Shown piece after piece: positions 1 through 10,529 of a stretch of 19,184 nucleotides of DNA; within the stretch, counting starts at the first letter, position 1; each line of letters begins with the position of its first letter. This stretch comes from Smittium mucronatum (lineage: Eukaryota > Kickxellomycota > Harpellomycetes > Harpellales > Legeriomycetaceae), in the NCBI GenBank assembly GCA_001953115.1, contig LSSL01005573.1, positions 1 through 19,184 of the forward strand, written 5' to 3'. The position numbers were made by a program, and so were the translations under genes. The notes beneath the pieces are model-generated. The model had not been told where the DNA came from and did not search any database. It saw only the letters and a list, made by a program, of their open reading frames with translations.

Positions 1-37
1 ATAAGAGAGGAAGTTGTCTTAGGGACTTTCGTATTTA

Positions 38-1304
38 TCATTTACCATTATAAGCGACGGCTTTTTCCTTCATAGGAAGAGCAAGTCACTTAATTTTTCT
101 TTTCTTATTCCTTACTAGTTTTATCTTAGTCTTTTTATATTGATAAACCTTTACTTTAAACCATCCCCTGAGCCCAGTCCTTAAATAGAGAGGATAGTTA
201 TTAATTAAGAAAATTTCATTGCATCCTTCTCATATTCCTTCTGTAAAGATGAAAGATTCAACATGCGATAGTTTTAGATCCTGAAAAAGATTCTAACTCA
301 TTTGGAAATATGATCCGAGCCCAGTTTCTGTCAGTTTCTTGTGACCAGGCCACAGTGAAAATGGCTATAAGAAGTATAATTTGAGATCCATATTTTTTAT
401 GTACTATTACATCACCCTCACCCGCGACCCCTTCCTCTAAGATTTTACCGGAAGTCAGATGAAATTTTATCCAATATGGTATTATTTTTAGACATGATTT
501 TCATCTTTGAAGCTGAGTTGCTGCAGTAAAAAAAAAAATACAAAATCGTACTCTACAGCCTCATAAAAAAGGGATGCAGTCTTTTTTTCTTCGCAGATTT
601 TTTATTGGCTATGATTTAGTCTTAAGCAAAATGATCCATCAGAGTCATGCACGCAGATTTTATAAGCCAGCTGAATTAATTTATAGCACCAAACCTTTTT
701 GGATATTTTATTATCTATATTGGGCTATTTTTTGCAGCAACTACAAATAATGGGATCCTCACTGTACTAAAAATCAGAATTTAAGGGTTCGCTGATCTAG
801 TTATTTAGGATTTGGTAATGACCAAAATATGCAATTTGTATTTTTGCTTGAGTGAGAGCTGTCTGAATTCAATATAGTAAGATATCTACCTCCCAAACTA
901 CGATATGGGCCTAATATTTTATATAAAATGGATTTAATTAACAGAAATAGCCCTAAAGCAAGATTATTTAACTATCTTATAATATTATTCTTAATTTTTT
1001 CAACATAGAAATCCGCTATAAATGTTTTAAAAGCTTCTAACGCTCGGGGTAAATTGCTAAATTTGCAATAGGGATCCGTGCTAAAACAAAGAGGTTGAAT
1101 TCTTACTCCCCGAAATTTCTAGCACAACTGTAAGTTGAGTTTATCAGCAAATTTTCTTATAATATTTTCTGGGTGTGAGTAAATAGTTTTTTGGAGGAAT
1201 ACATCTTTGAAAATTTAAAAAATTTAAATTTTTTTTTTTGGTTGAGCGAATACTATAAATAAAAGTGATATTACAACACTGGCGCGTGCTTTACATTCTA
1301 TGCT
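38..1304 (-). pseudogene. Damaged coding locus, possibly for secreted or membrane proteins, unknown function
   Basis: I do not recognise the product. Reading the minus strand, open blocks follow one another: 1304..801 (168 codons, four internal stops), 796..488 (103 codons, three internal stops), about 497..258 (no internal stop) and 292..38 (two internal stops, both TGA). Adjacent blocks differ by one frame, so at least three frameshifts, or unrecognised introns, are needed. The blocks use many non-AT codons and give protein-like sequence, for example YCKFSNLPRALEAFKTFI, KVWCYKLIQLAYKICVHDSD and WSQETDRNWARIIFPNE. Two hydrophobic stretches end like signal peptides: SVVISLLFIVFAQ (about 1280..1242) and IILLIAIFTVAWSQ (about 380..339). 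An ATG at 391 starts MDLK, one frame away from the second stretch. No in-frame ATG opens the first block (ATA at 1301). A T-rich acceptor, TTTTAG at about 1082..1087, suggests that some gaps may be true introns. The locus may run off the left edge. Confidence 0.42.
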
Positions 1305-1314
1305 TTAAATTTTT

Positions 1315-1322
1315 TTTGGCGC
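1315..1322. promoter_or_regulatory. TTTGGCGC motif upstream of the minus-strand damaged locus
   Basis: TTTGGCGC is a perfect match to the E2F/MBF-type consensus TTTSSCGC. It lies directly upstream (in the minus direction) of the first open block of the damaged locus. The same octamer occurs upstream of the transcription factor gene. Function is inferred from motif and position only; an 8-mer can recur by chance, although G+C-rich words are rare in this background. Confidence 0.2.
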
Positions 1323-2041
1323 ATTTTATTTCTTTTTATTATTGGTATGTAATTTTCCGTAAGTTTTATCCAATAAAATATTAACACTTAATATGTTATC
1401 TCCAAGAAGTATAATAAATGAAATTACTTTCAAAAAATGAGTTCATTTCGAATTTATAGTATTAGAGATTTTAACGAATATCCTAGATGTTGTGATTTAG
1501 GAAATTTAAAAAAATTCCATAAATATTTTTTGATAGTTAGTAAGTGAAAAATATATTTAACTAAAATTTTGGTTAAAAGGTTACAAATTGGCTAATTGGA
1601 AAAAATATATCCGAATACATAAATAATTAAAATATAGCCTTATTACAAACTTTATAATAGTTAATATGCATTAATAGTAAGTTTCATCCGATTACATATT
1701 TATTTATTTGACAAAAAAATGATACAAAATAATATTATGGACTTATATATCAAAATATGGCAAGGTTACAAACAAAAAACAACCTATTTCTTACAATAAT
1801 TTCGTCTAAACTTTTAAACCAAACTTGTTAATTAATCTTCCGATTACCAAATCAGTACACTTTTTTAATTAAAATAAAAATATATACCTTCAACAAAAAG
1901 CCCAGTTTTATCCCTCATTGATAAAAAAAGAGTTTCATAATTCTATTTTCTAGTTCATTAATATTTATTTATTTGTTAAATATTTGATGAAATTGATCTC
2001 TGTGGTTTTTTTTCTCAAGATCATAAAAACTAACAAATTAA
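1323..2041. other. AT-rich spacer, no gene seen
   Basis: This stretch is dominated by A and T runs, and frequent stops in all frames leave no coding-like block. No RNA gene, tandem array or clear repeat was found. Confidence 0.6.
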
Positions 2042-2120
2042 AATTCACTTTAATAATATCACAATCATTTTTAATAAAACGAAATTTTTTATAAAAAATG
2101 TGATATTATTTTAATGAATT
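2042..2120. repeat. Imperfect inverted repeat, 22-nt arms
   Basis: The left arm at 2042..2063 and the right arm at 2099..2120 are reverse complements at 19 of 22 positions, including 12 uninterrupted pairs next to the loop (AATAATATCACA against TGTGATATTATT). The loop is 35 nt. The structure lies about 180 bp upstream of the plus-strand coding-like locus. It could be a hairpin in a transcript, a short inverted-repeat element remnant, or coincidence in AT-rich DNA; the arm length and the internal CACA/TGTG make pure chance less likely. Confidence 0.55.
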
Positions 2121-2303
2121 ACGGCGATTAAAAAAAATAATAAAGAAATAAGCTGCTCGCTCCAAGTATTTTCTATACATTTCCTAGAAAATTTAAAGAA
2201 AATTTTTTCTCGATCTTTCAAAAATAATTATGTTGATATAAATTAAATTGTTTAAAAAAAATGGGAATATTATTTATATTTTTTATCCAAATTTAAAGAA
2301 AAT

Positions 2304-2994
2304 ATGATGGGAAACTATTTACAAGGTATTGAAAAATACAAAGCTGCTACTGAGGATTATGAAACAGAATTAGTTTTGCCCAATGTCATTCGTGTGAATT
2401 ATAAAAGTGACTCTGATGCTTATGAATCTAAGGTATACAACGAAATTTAACAGAGCCCTGACTAAATTTATTCTATGAAGGGATTTAAAATGGACGAGTT
2501 CGATAAAATTTATATCAAATTCGAGGTTGATTTGCTAAAATATGAAATGGGGAGATGGGAAAAATCAAAATTTACCCCAAAATATAAACTTATATTTTTA
2601 ACATATATAAGGCATAATTTTAAATACGAAAAAATTGGAAGAGATTTTGGAGGTTAAATTTCTTTGATCTACATTAATATTAATCCCACAGCAGTTTTAA
2701 TCAAAAATGCCTTATCGAAAAGATATTTATCCCCTATAAAAAAAGATGCACAAATTTCCCAATCAATAGTATTTAAAATTTTTTTTGACATGGATACAAT
2801 TATTGGTTTCACAGTGTTATATATTGATTGAACTTCTGACTCATTTTATGATTCAAAGATTTTTTACTCCGTAAAACACCACAGATACTGTTAAAAAGGA
2901 AATAGCTGTATTTCAAGGTGGTAGATGTGCGTTTGTTAGCCCTGCGGTAGGGGGTTCTATAATTGAAATGACCGTATACAAAAAGTTGGAGTAA
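2304..2994 (+). CDS. Hypothetical protein, probable four exons (or nonsense-decayed pseudogene)
   Basis: I do not recognise the product. One frame is coding-like from 2256 to 2888, with internal stops only at 2448, 2463, 2655 and 2829, and a second frame is open and protein-like from 2869 to a TAA at 2992. The stops and the frame change can be removed by introns with GT and AG ends: 2433..2480 (48 nt, weak AAG acceptor), 2653..2691 (39 nt, acceptor CCCACAG) and 2806..2884 (79 nt, acceptor CACCACAG). The joined reading frame is 174 residues, with a C-terminal part that includes FQGGRCAFVSPAVGGS and ends YKKLE. The first in-frame ATG is 2304 (ATGATG) after a stop at 2253; an ATG at 2261 in another frame gives a short hydrophobic MGILFIFFIQI. 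The introns would be shorter than the 89-136 nt ones in the transcription factor, so decay by nonsense mutation is a real alternative. Confidence 0.42.
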
Positions 2995-3170
2995 AAATGC
3001 CGTGATTTTTTTTAAAAAAAAATCAGCGAGTACAAAATAATGGATATTGGTAATTTATAAGAATGATCGGTTATGTCCAATAAGGGATAAGTCGGGATAT
3101 ATAAAAAATTTAGGGTAAGAATTATAAAGAAAGTCATCCAAAATAAATTTTCAAAAGAGCCAAATTTGGA
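2995..3170. other. Short spacer between the plus-strand locus and the G+C-rich island
   Basis: After the TAA at 2992 the sequence returns to AT-rich DNA with several stops per frame. One open run (about 3080..3200, plus) crosses into the island without any clear protein character. No independent gene is supported here. Confidence 0.4.
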
Positions 3171-3222
3171 AAAAAGTGTTCATGATACTTTCGGAAGCGG
3201 ATTATCTACACCAGTTAGACTG

Positions 3223-3685
3223 CTACAAATCTTTGAATCGAAACTGTTGTTGTGCAGCGAAAGATGAGGCAACGTTAATTACACTATTACTAGTACACAT
3301 ATCGCACTCACCTAGCAGAGACCTTAGGGCAAGTATAACTCCCTTACTCCTCATATCTACACTTTGCCTTTTGCTCCATGTAATAACAACACTAAGTGTT
3401 TGTACAGCCCCCGCTGTAGGAATAATATGCGAGAACCTTACCGGGGGTTTGGGATCGACACTTAACAAAAGACCAATTAAAGAAGAAGTAAGATATTCCA
3501 TAACAGCTTCCCCCGCCAAGTTAACCAATGGTTCTAAGTCGTCACCTAGTGCGAAGACTTCCGAAGAAGAGGACACCGAAGCTTCACTCTCTATCGTTAG
3601 CTACTTCCCGCCAAGCTTCAACCTCCGGGGCAAACCCATAAGGGTAAGCACCATACTCGAACAAATCATGGTTGCGCATAACCAT
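3223..3685 (-). pseudogene. Frameshifted ORF of unknown function inside the G+C-rich island
   Basis: From the ATG at 3685 the frame gives 33 codons (including FEYGAYPYGFAPEVEAWREV) and then hits TGA at 3586..3584. Skipping one base after the GAG codon (3589..3587) enters a frame that is open for 120 codons to TAG at 3225..3223, for a combined length of about 153 residues. The second part has many codons starting with G (GAA, GTC, GCA, GGT, GAC, GTT) and mixed third positions, unlike the AT-ending codons of the transcription factor gene. I therefore favour this strand over the overlapping plus-strand ORF. It contains no recognised domain. It could be an N-terminal piece of a gag-like or accessory protein of a mobile element, with a one-base frameshift or, less likely, programmed +1 frameshifting. 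Upstream, the frame stays open without an ATG for about 30 codons. Confidence 0.4.
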
Positions 3686-3687
3686 GC

Positions 3688-3714
3688 CTATAGCATTATA
3701 TGAACTATAGCATT
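3688..3714. repeat. 10-bp direct repeat CTATAGCATT
   Basis: CTATAGCATT occurs at 3688..3697 and again at 3705..3714 with a 7-bp gap. It lies directly upstream (minus direction) of the ATG at 3685 of the island ORF, so it would sit in the leader of a transcript. Its role is unknown. Confidence 0.5.
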
Positions 3715-4080
3715 CACTAAGCAATAAAACTAAACCAACAAAAAACGGACTAACGGATAATGATCCCAGTCAACGAAGAATAACAAAATATTAATAACTA
3801 ACCCGGTAAAACCAAAAAAGAAAAATATAAAATAATCTATATTGAAATAAACGAAATAACTAACTATACTATAACTAACTAAAAATTAGAGCTAAAGAAG
3901 CATTCAAGCGTGCTAAGACTTTAAGACTATAAAAGGGGCGTGGCTACACCTAGGACTAAAATGCGCGTCATACCTCTTTAATAAACTGAAAATCACACAA
4001 AAATCCTCTATATGTGATATTAGCACTCAGCTGCAAATCGGTTCTAATGAAAGGATAATTGTTATGAACTTTTTTTTGGA

Positions 4081-4440
4081 AGATTTAGGGGTTTATTTGA
4101 ACTTATCAGAGATGTTTATATAGGTTCTATAAAGAATATTGGTACTTTGATTGAAATACGTATATCATTTACAAAATTTCATATATCAAAGTATCCATTG
4201 ACTTTTAGAATTGAATTTTTATGATTTAATAAGGGTAAAGTAAAAATGTATATTAGAAAAGGATAGAATAAAAGGGGAAATACATAAATAATAGAAATAT
4301 ATCCAGAATTTTCAGAGATAATCAAAATTAATTGAATTTTTTTGGTACTTACAGCAAAGAAATTTACGAAAAATAGTTTTGGTAAAATTTGTGCTACACC
4401 AGAGCCTGATTTTAACGGCTCGGAATTCTCTTATTAAACA
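4081..4440 (+). other. Exon-like scraps to the right of the island
   Basis: Several short plus-strand pieces look coding but do not form a gene. The frame containing IGSIKNIGTLIEIRISF and ending LTFRIEFL (TGA at about 4222) is open from about 4052. After a possible acceptor (GGTACTTACAG, about 4344..4354), a second piece reads FGKICATPEPDFNGSEFSY and stops at about 4436. The pieces could be remnants of a gene split by the island, or exons of something unrecognised. Each is short enough to arise by chance. Confidence 0.2.
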
Positions 4441-7125
4441 TATTTTACTTCATAGCTCTTTGCTCATTATTTATTCATAGACATTTACTTTTCAAAAAAT
4501 AAAGGATTATTTAAAATATAACTGTAACATATATAACATCCAATAAAAAACTTATAATCTGGCATAAAAGTATGAAGGTCTCATTTTTTTTTTTCATATA
4601 AAAGCAGTAAATGATATAAGTATTTTTCCGACTCTTTTTCTTCTTTAAATATTTTGCTAAATTTTTTTGGAGAAACTCAATTATTTAGCCCTGAACGAAT
4701 CAAATCGACTAAGTATAAGTTATAAAAAAATCTATTAATTGGATATAAAAGTACATGTAATCTTAATTTAAATTAGAAAATAGGATGTTAATCTATTACC
4801 AAGCACCCAATAAAATTTATTTTAATAACCAGGCTTCTAATTTGCGTTTTTAGATGCAACTTTAAACACTGCCTTTATTTAAAACACTCATTAAGTTTAT
4901 TTTCAAAGCAACAAAATATCATTCTATTTAGGTGTTAATGAGGCTTTTCTTTATAATGATGGTAAAGAAGTGACGAAAATATTTTAATAGAATGCTTAAT
5001 ATATATGAGAATTAGTTCAAAATATTATATTTATAAGTAAAGTTGGTAAACGTTTATTTATTTATTTGTATAAGTATATTTCAGGAAATATTTTATTTAA
5101 ACCCGCTTCTTTAAGAGTTATGCGAAAAGTATTTCGAATAAATTATATAATAGGAAATTAATGTTTTGATGTAATTAATAGATTTCTAAAAAAAGTTAAA
5201 ATTAGACTCCGCAAAAGAAAAATGAAATGCGAATGTATGTAAGTAATGAAATAGGCTTAAACTTTTTCAGCTTAACTTGTTAGACTAAAATAATTAAATG
5301 TTTAGATTTATGTGTTTTTTATTTTTAGGTGAGATATTTTCTTAACGCATATAATTTTTCAAGGATCTTTCTTTATTTATTAAAAAAAAATGATATTTTT
5401 TTCACCACCTGAAACTATCTCGGTGATAAAGTTTAAATATATTATAGGAATTTATTATTTGAAATAAAGTTTCATTTATTTGTAATTATAAATAATATTT
5501 ATTCAGAAATTGTTTTAACAAAATCTTATAATCAATAAGTTAAATTTATACCAATCTTTTTTTTGTAAAATATAAAAATTAAACTCAATTTAAACTCAAT
5601 TTTTTCATCTTCAACGATTTAATTAATATAAAAATGTCATGAAGTGCTTCTTATATTGAGGATGAAAGAATATCCTAAATACTGTACACATTAAATAAAA
5701 ATAGTCGATTCTGCATTTAGTTATAATTAAAATTTCTTTAAAATTCAGATTGATATTGCTGTATAAAGATTGCTGAGAATTTAAATATTTGAATTTGCTT
5801 TGAGTGTTTTTTTTGGAAATTTCTCTTTTGATAAAATTTTATAAAATACTGTGGAAAAAATTTAGAGATTTTTTAGAAAATCATTTTTCCCATGGCTGGG
5901 GATTATTTTTTGATTAATAATAAAATCTGGAATTTTCTTTTCATAAATTTCATTTGTTTCTGCCAATTATATACATAAATGCATCATTAATTTTTTTAAA
6001 AAATACAGTTGTGTAATATCTTAGATATATAAATATAATTAGATCTTATTACTGACTCCAATATCATTTAAAATATCCAATGATACCTTTTATTTTTTAA
6101 ATTAAGTAATATGTATTAGAAATACTTATTTTAATGTGTTATATAAAAAAAGAAGGCATTTTCTTAAATAAAATGTTATTAATTAAGCTATAGAAAATAA
6201 ATTTACATCATTTCAATAAAAAAATGAGTCAATAATTTTTTAATTTATATAAGAATTAAAAAAAACCTACTTTTATTTCCTAATTAAATTTTTTTTGATA
6301 AATTTGTCAATAGGATTTTTTTATACATTGTGATTATTAAATAAATAAAATTTAAGTTGTTTATAGATGCCTTAAATCATAATAGCTGGTTGTATTCGAT
6401 AAATTATCTATTAAAAAAATATAAATAAAAAATCTACAATTATAACATTTGAATGAAATAAATAAATTTAATATACGTAAAATAGATTTCTTAAAAATAT
6501 GTTTTTTACAAATTCTTTCAATAAATAATTACAAAAATTTTATTTAAAAATTGGAGATACTAAATCAAAAAATTACGCGAAGATTTATACTATTTAAAAA
6601 TTATAATTATTTGATCTTAATATTATTAGAAAGTATATCCGTAACATAATTATGGTTATTTAACTATTTTTCCATTATGGATTCAATATTGGATGTAATT
6701 AAAAGATGTAAGTAATATCAAAAGTATATTTCAGTTTTTACTGAGGTAAAGCTCATTAAAATACCATGGCGGGATTTAGCTAGCTCTATAAAAAACTCAA
6801 AACTATTTTTTATTTATTTTTAGAAAGATGAAAATAAATTCATTAATATGAGAGTGAATAAGCTAATTATTGTCAAATAATTTTAGATATTTAGTAGTTA
6901 AATTTATACATTTGTGACTAATATCTATACAAATAAAATATTATGCTATTATATTTATTTAATTTATGGTTTCTATAAAAAATTCAAGATTAAATATTCT
7001 TTTTATTACTGTGGATAAAATTTATAAATAAAGTTAACAGAAATGGATTTTATAAATTTGGAGGTGAGGAATTAGTAAAATTGAATAAATTCACAATAAA
7101 ATTCAAGAAATAATTTAATTCAAAC
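4441..7125. other. AT-rich desert, no gene seen
   Basis: Extremely AT-rich sequence with homopolymer A and T runs and frequent stops in all six frames. No tRNA boxes, rRNA, long tandem array or conserved protein motif was found. The only mildly coding-like patch is about 25 codons near 4665..4735 (LFSPERIKSTKYKL), too short to call. Confidence 0.6.
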
Positions 7126-7156
7126 TTTATAACTTTTAATTTTAGTAAGTTATAAA
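7126..7156. repeat. Small perfect inverted repeat
   Basis: TTTATAACTT at 7126..7135 is the exact reverse complement of AAGTTATAAA at 7147..7156, with an 11-nt loop. In DNA this AT-rich, short palindromes are common and no function is implied. Confidence 0.35.
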
Positions 7157-10100
7157 ATCCGATTTAATTCCAATGAATAAAAATTATTGATTTGAATGTG
7201 GTAAATATTTTTATGCTAAAAAAATTAATTAATATTTATTATTGTTGAGTATAAGTTAAAAGAATTTTTTTGATAAAATTGATTCAGTAAATAGAAAAAT
7301 AGACATCATAATTTTTATAGTGAAATTAACTTTAATTAAATCAATAAATATACTTTAGTAATTTAATAAAGGGATTAAGATAAAATTAATGTTTCTTATA
7401 TCTTAAATCTATTATTTGATTAATTATATCCTATCAAAAAAGTAATTTTTCCAAAAAAATTAATTATATAGAATGATCCATAAATAAAAAGTTGATCTTT
7501 TTGTTTTTTGTTTTGCTATTAATTCAATTATATACAAAATTTAATACAATTGTAGACAATATTATAATTTATAAAAAAGATTATAGTGAATGTAATTTTT
7601 TTTCTAACAGAATATTGCGCTTTTTATAATATTAGTAATATTTAATAACTTTTTTAAAAAAAATTATACAATTTTTCTAAAAAAATCTAATAATTAATGT
7701 ATTAAAAATATTTTTACAGTTTTTTGCTTTCACTTGATAATAAATTATTTTTTATAAAATATTTGAAATTTTTTAGCAAAAAGCTTTAAAATCTAAAAAA
7801 TTATTTTTTAATAATCAATACTGCTTAAAATAAGAACATATTTGCAGAGATTTAAAGTTAAATATGCTTTTTGTTGCATATTCCATTTTATTATTAGAAT
7901 ACTAAAAATTTCATAAAAAGTTATTGAAATAAAATCATAAATCGATGTTAGATTTTAAAAATATAATATTCAAAAATGATTGGATATCTATATAAATTAT
8001 AATGTTTCATTGAAATTTTTATAAATATATTTATTTCTGAAAGACAAATATCTTTAGGATTTTTTAAGTAATCTTTTTCTACTAAATAAAATTGCTAAAA
8101 AATAATTTTTTAATATTTTGAAAATTATTAGTTTTTAAAATTTTTCACTTTATTCAGGCTTTTCCTTTGTTATTCTAAAGTCTAATAGCTGTATCTGACA
8201 ATCCTTTAACTCTTTTTCTTATTTATATTATTTACTAGAGATGCATAGTTTGGAATTTAATGCTCGAATTTACAAAAATTGCTGTAAATGATAATTTAGC
8301 GGGTATTAAATAAATCAAAGCTTCAAATATCAATTTTTTAACACTCGAAAAAAAAACTCTTTGTTTATAAGGTTTAGAACTAGTAATGCAGGTTTATACA
8401 CTTTTTTTTTAATGAAAAAAAATGATTTTGATAAAATTTTTACTAATAAATTTATTATATATAAATATTTCTATATGAACTTTTTGTTGAATTGGATGTA
8501 AAAAATATAAATAAAAAAGTATTAGATTTGATTTATTACTAATAGAAAATTCCTTAATCTTATATTTTATAAACGTTATTTTTTTAATGATAAATTTAAA
8601 ATTAAAATAATATTATATAGATCTGTTATTAAGAAATTATTAAATAGCAATGGCGATATAAGAATTGATTAATAATAGGAAAAAAATTTTGCAAAAAAAA
8701 TCTCTAGATTTGATTTTCATAAATAATTGATTATAGATTTTTAACATTTAAATCTTAAATATGATTAATTTATTAAAAATAGATCCAAGAAATTTAAAAA
8801 AATCTATAATTTTTCACAAATAGTGGTCAGCAAAAAAGGTTCTTTATAAGCTGCTGTATTTTATGTATCAAACTATTCAATTATAGTCATTTTAAACATA
8901 TTAATTAGTTACAAACTATTCATATGGGTGAAATTTGTGCACAAACGAGAAAGATTAATTATTTTTACTAAAATAAAGATTTTATTCATAAATAAATTTT
9001 TTTTTTTTTTAAATTTCTAATGCGAATTTATTTTTACTGCCACAAAATGTTTTAAAAGTCAATATCACTAAAAAAATTCATAAAAAATAGTAGGCTATAT
9101 CGTAAAGATTATTAACTATCTATGAAAGTTTCGTAAACAAGAGAAAATAAGTTTATAGCCTAGGAAGTGAATTTCAACATTCTAAAATAAATCCACATCT
9201 AAAGCTATTAGAGTCATTGCGTAATCTTTTTTAGTCATATTTGATTCTACCAAACTCTTATAGAATATTTTTACTTGATAAATTATAAAAATTTAAAACC
9301 TCAATGTTTATTGTATTTAACAGCTGCTATTTAATTGTTTTTTCCAGCTTTCTTTTAAAAATTTATTTTGATGCTTTTAAATATTTTATTGGATTTTGAA
9401 TTTATTATATAAATGATATATTAGGTAACATTTAAATTCAATATATTAATTAATAAAAATACAATTTAATTGAAATCGGTTGAATAATATTTACAATGTT
9501 CATAAAATCAAATTAATATCGTTTTCAAGAATAAGAAATAATAATAATTGGTTTAGATTACATAATATTTCCTTATAATCATATTTATATTATAAAATAA
9601 ATGTTTTTATAGATTAATGGAAGTTTGAATGTTGCCTCAGCATGGATATAGTGTTTCGAATAAACAGAATATAGTAATTTAATACGATTTTACTCCCTTG
9701 AAGCAGCTTGAATTGCCAAAATTAAATTATAATAAAAAATATATATGTTTAAAATTATAAATTTACAACTACCAACATTTATAATTCGTAATTGTATAAG
9801 TTTTTATCTATAATCAAGTTGAAAAAAAAGAATCTTAGTGTGAAAAAAATATAACCCAAAAGAATAAAATGTTAGAAAGAGAAAAGATATCATAGGGAAA
9901 AAATCGTTTAATTTCTAAAATAGATTCCACAATAAAAAGGGAAAATTAATCAGGTTGATTATAATGAAACAAATATAAAGAGTACATTATTTCTAATTCT
10001 ATTTTTTTTTCGAAATATGAATTTGGTATATTTTTTACCCATTAAAGTTATTTTATTTTTTATAGTGAACTTATGAGTGTTATAATAACAAAATTTATGG

Positions 10101-10529
10101 TTTTAGTTTTTTTAAATGAACTGTTTTCAAATTAGAAGAAAAAAAATTTAAAGAGGAGTATTTATCAAAATTTATTTTCAATTTTAAAAAAAGTCTTTAT
10201 TAATATATTTATATCTAAACTATCTTAATTTGAAGTTTGTTTGTCAAAAGATTTATCCACGATACGTATAAATTGAAAGAAAAAAAATCTATGGTATAAA
10301 AATCGAACATTTTATTATATAAAATCATTTATATCATATAAATACAAAATAAGGCATTTTAAAAAAATATTGTATTATTTTTTGAATTATTATTTAAATA
10401 TATAGATATAAATATTTATTTAAAATTTAATATAAATAAAAATTTATCCATAATGTATAATTCACCAAAAAAAAAAAAATTCATAAAACTAAAATCCAAT
10501 GATTTAAGGTTTTTTTAAAAATAATATCA
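7157..10529. other. AT-rich desert continued, no gene seen
   Basis: The composition matches the stretch to the left. Slightly more mixed patches near 8230..8290, 8890..8950 and 9606..9760 give short open frames (for example MLPQHGYSVSNKQNIVI near 9630), but each is interrupted and none has splice context or length to support a gene. Confidence 0.55.

Larger units (their letters stand above)
3171..4075. mobile_element. G+C-rich island with terminal inverted repeats, probable inserted element
   Basis: Base composition jumps at about 3178 and falls back by about 4060, against strongly AT-rich flanks. At those edges there are imperfect inverted ends. The left end reads AAAAAGTGTTCATGA (3171..3185). 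The right end, reverse complemented, reads AAAAAAGTTCATAA (4062..4075), which gives a 7/8 core (GTTCATGA/GTTCATAA). TTGGA occurs just outside both ends (3166..3170 and 4076..4080), as a 5-bp target-site duplication would. Inside are a frameshifted minus-strand ORF, a 10-bp direct repeat CTATAGCATT (3688..3697 and 3705..3714) next to that ORF's start, a TAACTAAC-rich repeat tract at about 3856..3882, and a TATAAAAG box (3929..3936). No transposase, integrase or reverse transcriptase motif was recognised. It may be a non-autonomous DNA element, a truncated larger element, or foreign DNA. Confidence 0.42.

Noticed and set aside
3176..3703. Plus-strand ORF of 175 codons across the island
   Set aside because: It overlaps the minus-strand reading, which has the stronger G-first codon pattern. 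The plus product is an unnatural Leu/Ser/Thr-rich string starting outside the composition step. Either strand remains possible, but I judge this one a shadow.
3171..4075. LTR retrotransposon end with leader and gag start
   Set aside because: No TG...CA-bounded long terminal repeat, convincing primer-binding site or pol motif could be found. The inverted ends fit a DNA-type insertion better.
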